Positions 60,247 through 64,000 of a DNA stretch of 64,000 nucleotides are shown here, piece after piece. Location of the stretch: NCBI RefSeq assembly GCF_024166365.1, contig NC_064823.1, positions 17,540,924 through 17,604,923 of the forward strand, in the 5' to 3' direction. The DNA comes from Elephas maximus indicus. Lineage: Eukaryota > Chordata > Mammalia > Proboscidea > Elephantidae. The notes under the pieces are model-generated. The model was not told the DNA's origin. It searched no databases and saw nothing but the letters and a program-made list of their open reading frames with translations. Numbering within the stretch: the stretch's first letter is position 1; each line of letters begins with the position of its first letter. The position numbers were made by a program, and so were the translations under genes.

Positions 60247-60760
60247 GCAGTGACTGTTTTCGGAGCCTGGTGCCAGCGTCCCAGTCAGGTAACCTTGGTG
60301 CCGGGCTTAGGTCTGGGCCCAGGGGAGTTGAACTCAAAATCTTGTGATGGAGCAACAAGGGGCGCAGCCCTACCCCCCTGAACTGACCCCGGGAGGGGGC
60401 CCGGCCAGTCCGTGAGGGCGGCGTAGCAACGCGGCTGGTGGGAGAAATCCCCGGGAGGCAGTGACTGGTTTTGGAGCCGGAGTGCAGTGTCCCAGCCAGG
60501 GAACCTTGGCGCCGGGCTTTTGACTGGGCACTGTCACGGCGCAAGCATGGGGCGTAGCCCTTCTCCCCTGAACTAACACCGGGAGGGGGCCCAGCCGGTC
60601 TGCGGGGGCGGCGCGGGAACGCGGCTGGCGGGACGAGAAGTCCCCGGGAGGCAGCGACTGATTTTGGAGCCAGGAGTGCAGCCTCCCAGCAGGGCAACCT
60701 TGACGATGGGCTTTGGACTGGCAGCGGAGGATCTGACCGCGGCTTCAGCGGGCCAAACCC
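60247..60760 (+). repeat. Tandem ~200 bp monomers in the L1 5' UTR
   Basis: GCAG(T/C)GACTG recurs at 60247, 60458 and 60651 (spacing 211 and 193). Each is followed by TTTTGGAGCC- or TTTCGGAGCC-like sequence and then an AACCTTG(G/A)(T/C) block. Between them GGAGGGGGCC and GCGG-rich stretches also repeat. Confidence 0.85.
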
Positions 60761-61864
60761 TCAGGGGCAATCTCCACACAGCCAGCACACATAGGCAACA
60801 TGCCCCTTGGGAATCTCAGATAAAATAGTCATTCCAAGCAAGATAAGCAACTTTGGCTATATTCTGGGGTGCTACTCTCCTGTTTCTCTGAACCCTCCCC
60901 CACCCTTCCCAGGCGGCTTCATTAACATTGGAATTTCCTGAGCCAGAGGGAGAACGGCTCCGGCTCCACGGTGGCTTTGCTTTTCCCTTTTCTTTTTTTT
61001 GGTCTTTTCCTAACCCATTCTTCCGGCCTGAGAGAAGGAACCACAAAAAACCCAGGGACCAAAAATCCATCCCTAATTGGACTAAAAACACAGAAACAGC
61101 TACAGCCAAGCATATATGATCCAAATCTCGGACTTTCATCCTTACAGGAACAAGGTGGCGGTTATAATCCAAAGGCAGTTCTGATAGGGATCTGACTGCA
61201 TTTTTTTTTTTGCGGATTTTCTGGAAAAACAAGTTTCCCAGCTCTGATATCTCTGCTTATTCAACAGAGCCCTAACTGACCCATAACAGGGAACTGAGGG
61301 CTGAAGCTCCCCCCAGACCACCTAGCGTCTTGCCTCAGGGGTCTAAGGAGGGTGACACCTACCAATCAGTAGAGGTACTTGCACTGGGGGCCTAAGGTAC
61401 AGCTGCAGTGCCCTCCCACCAAGGTGCTACAGGAATAGAGACACACCTACCTCACTGACACTTGGGGGAAGCCTGTCAGCATCCTGCCCCGCCTGGAGGG
61501 TGAACCCCAGCTGCTAATAGAATCTGGTGCACACAACTATCACCACTACTTCTCGAGGTGGATAGGTGTTACGGTGCAGCACACACTTGATGACCCCAAA
61601 TCAGATTCTACTCAAGAATAGTGAATAGACTCAGGCATGTATATCTGGCAACAGCCCAAACCAGCTGGTAATAGGTCATAAGTAAGTCAAGGGCTACAAC
61701 AAGCAAGACAGCACAATCTAGTAGCCCATCCACGTATACTGAAAGAAAACAAAACAAGATAAGACTCAGTGAGCAATTACAGAATAAACCACTACTTTTT
61801 TTTTTATCTCTTAGTGATCGATTGGAGACAGCAGTCGATATCAAACCACATAAAGAAGCAGACC

Positions 61865-62840
61865 ATGACAGCTTCTACAACCCCGCAAACAAAAGAATCA
61901 AAATCTTTCCCAAATGAAGATACAATCCTGGAATTATCAGATACAGAATATAAAAAACTAATTTACAGAATGCTTCAAGATATCAGGGACGACCTCAGAA
62001 ACGAAATAAGGCAAACGCAGAAAAAGCCAAGGAACACACTGATAAAACAGTTGAAGAACTCAAAAAGATTATTCAAGAACATAGTGGAAAAATTAATAAG
62101 TTGCAAGAATCCATAGAGAGACAGCATGTAGAAATCCAAAAGATTAACAATAAAATTACAGAATTAGACAACGCAAGAGGAAGTCAGAGGAGCAGACTCG
62201 AGCAATTAGAATGCAGACTGGGAAATCTGGAGGACCAGGGAATTAACACCAACATAGCTGAAAAAAAATCAGATAAAAGAATTTAAAAAAATTAAGAAAC
62301 CCTAAGAATCATGTGGGACTCTATCAAGAAGGATAATTTGCGTGTGATTGGAGTCCCACGGGGGGGAGGACAGAAAACACAGAGAAAATAGTTGAAGATC
62401 TGCTGACAGAAAACTTCCCTGACATCATGAAAGACGAAAGGATATTTATCCAAGATGCTCACTGAACCCCATTTAAGACTGATCCCAAAAGAAAAACACC
62501 AAGACATAGTATCATCAAACTTGCCAAAACCAAAGATAAAGAGAAAATTTTAAAAGCAGCCAGGGAGAAAAGAAAGGTCTCCTTCAAGGGAGAATCAATA
62601 AGAATAAGTTCAGACTACTCAGCAGAAACCATGCAGGCAAGAAGGCAATGGGATGACATATACAGAGCACTGAAGGAGAAAAACTGCCAGCCAAGGATCA
62701 TATATCCAGCAAAACTCTCTCTGAAATATGAAGGCGAAATTAAGATATTTACAGATAAACACAAGCTTAGAGAATTTGCAAAAACCAAACCACAGCTACA
62801 AGAAATACTAAAGGAAATTGTTTGGTCAGAAAACCAATAA
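61865..62840 (+). pseudogene. L1 ORF1 remnant
   Basis: Starts MTASTTPQTKESKSFPNEDT; the frame is lost around 62020 after a short indel. The coiled-coil part continues in another frame (62101-62286, QKINNKITELDNARGSQRSR) to a stop at 62284. The C-terminal domain is intact at 62631-62840 (MQARRQWDDIYRALKEKNCQ to the natural stop). Two or three lesions, fewer than in the copy at 49763. Confidence 0.9.
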
Positions 62841-63296
62841 TATCAGATACCAGCACAACACAAGGTCACAAAACAGAACAACCTGATATCAACTCAAATA
62901 GGGAAATCACAAAAACAAATTAAGATTAATTAAAAAAAAAAATTGCTCATAACAGGGAATCATTGAAGTCAATACGTAAAAGATCACAATAATCAAAAAG
63001 AGGGACTAAATACAGGAGGCATAGAACTGCCATATGGAGAGGGATACAAGGCGATATAGGACAATACAAGTTAGGTTTTTACTTAGAAAAATAGGGGTAA
63101 ATATTAAGGTAACCACAAAGAGGTATAACAACTCCATAACTCAAGATAAAAGCCAAGAAAAACATAACGACTCAACAAACATAAAGTCAAACACTATGAA
63201 AATGAGGATCTCACAATTTACTAAGAAAAACGTCTCAACACAAAAAAGTAAGTGGAAAAATGAAATTGTCAACAACGCACATAAAAAGGCATCAAA

Positions 63297-64000
63297 ATGA
63301 CAACACTAAACACTTATTTATCTATAATTACGCTGAATGTAAATGGACTAAATGCACCAATAAAGAGACAGAGAGTCTCTGACTGGATAAAGAAACACGA
63401 TCCGTCTATATGCTGCCTACAAGAGACACACCTTAGTCTTAGAGACACAAACAAACTAAAACTCAAAGGATGGAAAAAAATATATCAAGCAAACAATAAG
63501 CAAAAAAGAAGAGGAGTAGCAATATTAATTTCTGACAAAATAGACTTTAGACTTAAATCCACCACAAAGGATAAAGAAGGACACTACATAATGATTAAAG
63601 GGACAATTGATCAGGAAGATATAACCATATTAAATATTTATGCACCCAATGACAGGGCTGCAAGATACATAAATCAAATTTTAACAGAACTGAAAAGTGA
63701 GATAGACACCTCCACAATTATAGTAGGAGACTTCAACACACCACTTTCGGAGAAGGACAGGACATCCAGTAAGAAGCTCAATAGAGACACGGAAGACCTA
63801 ATTACAACAATCAACCAACTTGACCTCATTGACTTATACAGAACTCTCCACCCAACTGCTGCAAAGTATACTTTTTTTCTAGCGCACATGGAACACTCTC
63901 TAGAATAGACCACATATTAGGTCATAAAACAACCCTTTGCAGAATCCAAAACATCGAAATATTACAAAGCATCTTCTCAGACCACAAGGCAATAAAACTA
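63297..64000 (+). pseudogene. L1 ORF2 endonuclease domain, near intact, partial at window edge
   Basis: 203 open codons from ATG 63297: MTTLNTYLSIITLNVNGLNA, QETHL near residue 42 (active-site Glu), IYAPNDR and VGDFNTPL (catalytic Asp/Asn region). The frame is lost in a run of T at about 63870-63877, where the product should continue into an S-x-H-G-T-F-S-R-I-D-H-I motif visible in the next frame. This single slip separates it from an intact apurinic-endonuclease-type domain. ORF2 then runs off the edge. Confidence 0.92.

Larger units (their letters stand above)
60088..64000 (+). mobile_element. 5' half of a full-length-type L1, runs off the right edge
   Basis: Begins GAGGTGGGGCCAAGATGGCG. 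A GC-rich 5' UTR (to 61864) contains a tandem monomer; ORF1 remnant 61865-62840; inter-ORF 62841-63296; ORF2 endonuclease from 63297. It is less mutated than the copy at 48465, so probably younger. The 3' part lies outside the window. The long antisense frames over the 5' UTR (for example 60188-60697, 60816-61232) reflect high GC and are not genes. Confidence 0.95.

Noticed and set aside
60188-60697. 169-codon minus-strand frame rich in Pro/Arg/Ser
   Set aside because: Antisense to the GC-rich L1 5' UTR; several overlapping frames are open there only because of base composition.
47697-64000. Search for further upstream LARP1B exons
   Set aside because: No minus-strand segment with La-module or LARP-like residues and splice sites was found by eye; most of the span is accounted for by repeats.

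Overview
This is a eukaryotic, mammalian window, most likely from an elephant or another afrotherian. It is dominated by interspersed repeats. The diagnosis rests on about two dozen copies of a tRNA-headed SINE of AfroSINE type (tRNA-like A and B boxes, a body, and a 3' tail matching the end of an RTE LINE). Several RTE-family LINEs carry that same tail, and L1 copies are abundant. There are no operons, CRISPR arrays or prokaryotic genes, and nearly all open reading frames lie inside dead transposons.

The only host gene I can support is the 3' end of LARP1B (La-related protein 1B) on the minus strand. Five exons at 47504-47696, 46938-47082, 45060-45169, 44024-44151 and 42243-42488 join in phase across canonical GT/AG sites. 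They encode the last ~273 residues: the DM15 cap-binding region and a basic/serine-rich tail ending in a stop. The exon at 46938-47082 has no in-frame ATG and is easily missed. The 3' UTR should run toward ~41170. Upstream exons would lie to the right, beyond a repeat-packed intron that probably reaches the window edge.

Layout. 1-41000 is intergenic: SINEs, MIR and L2 relics, MaLR-type and ERV LTRs, antisense old L1 (13-20 kb), RTE copies (16.9, 23.8-26.5, 34.2 and 34.9-36.8 kb) and a 5'-truncated L1 (27.0-30.3 kb). The very left edge may hold the 3' UTR of the expected convergent neighbour PGRMC2, judged by position only. 41-47.7 kb is LARP1B. 48.3-56.3 kb is a DNA transposon split by a nearly full-length L1 with clear target-site duplications. 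56.5-58.7 kb is an old L1 holding three younger insertions. 58.8-59.6 kb is an L2. From 60.09 kb to the right edge is the 5' half of another full-length-type L1, with a GC-rich, tandemly repeated 5' UTR, abutting an ORF2 fragment.

The most informative biology is in retrotransposon mechanism. There is an RTE with a textbook twin-priming inversion nested inside an L1. Two copies of a ~0.4 kb non-autonomous element join RTE 5' and 3' ends, and a SINE body also looks RTE-derived. A chimeric RTE and a chimeric or nested L1 junction complete the set. I found no convincing new host gene or undescribed enzymatic system.
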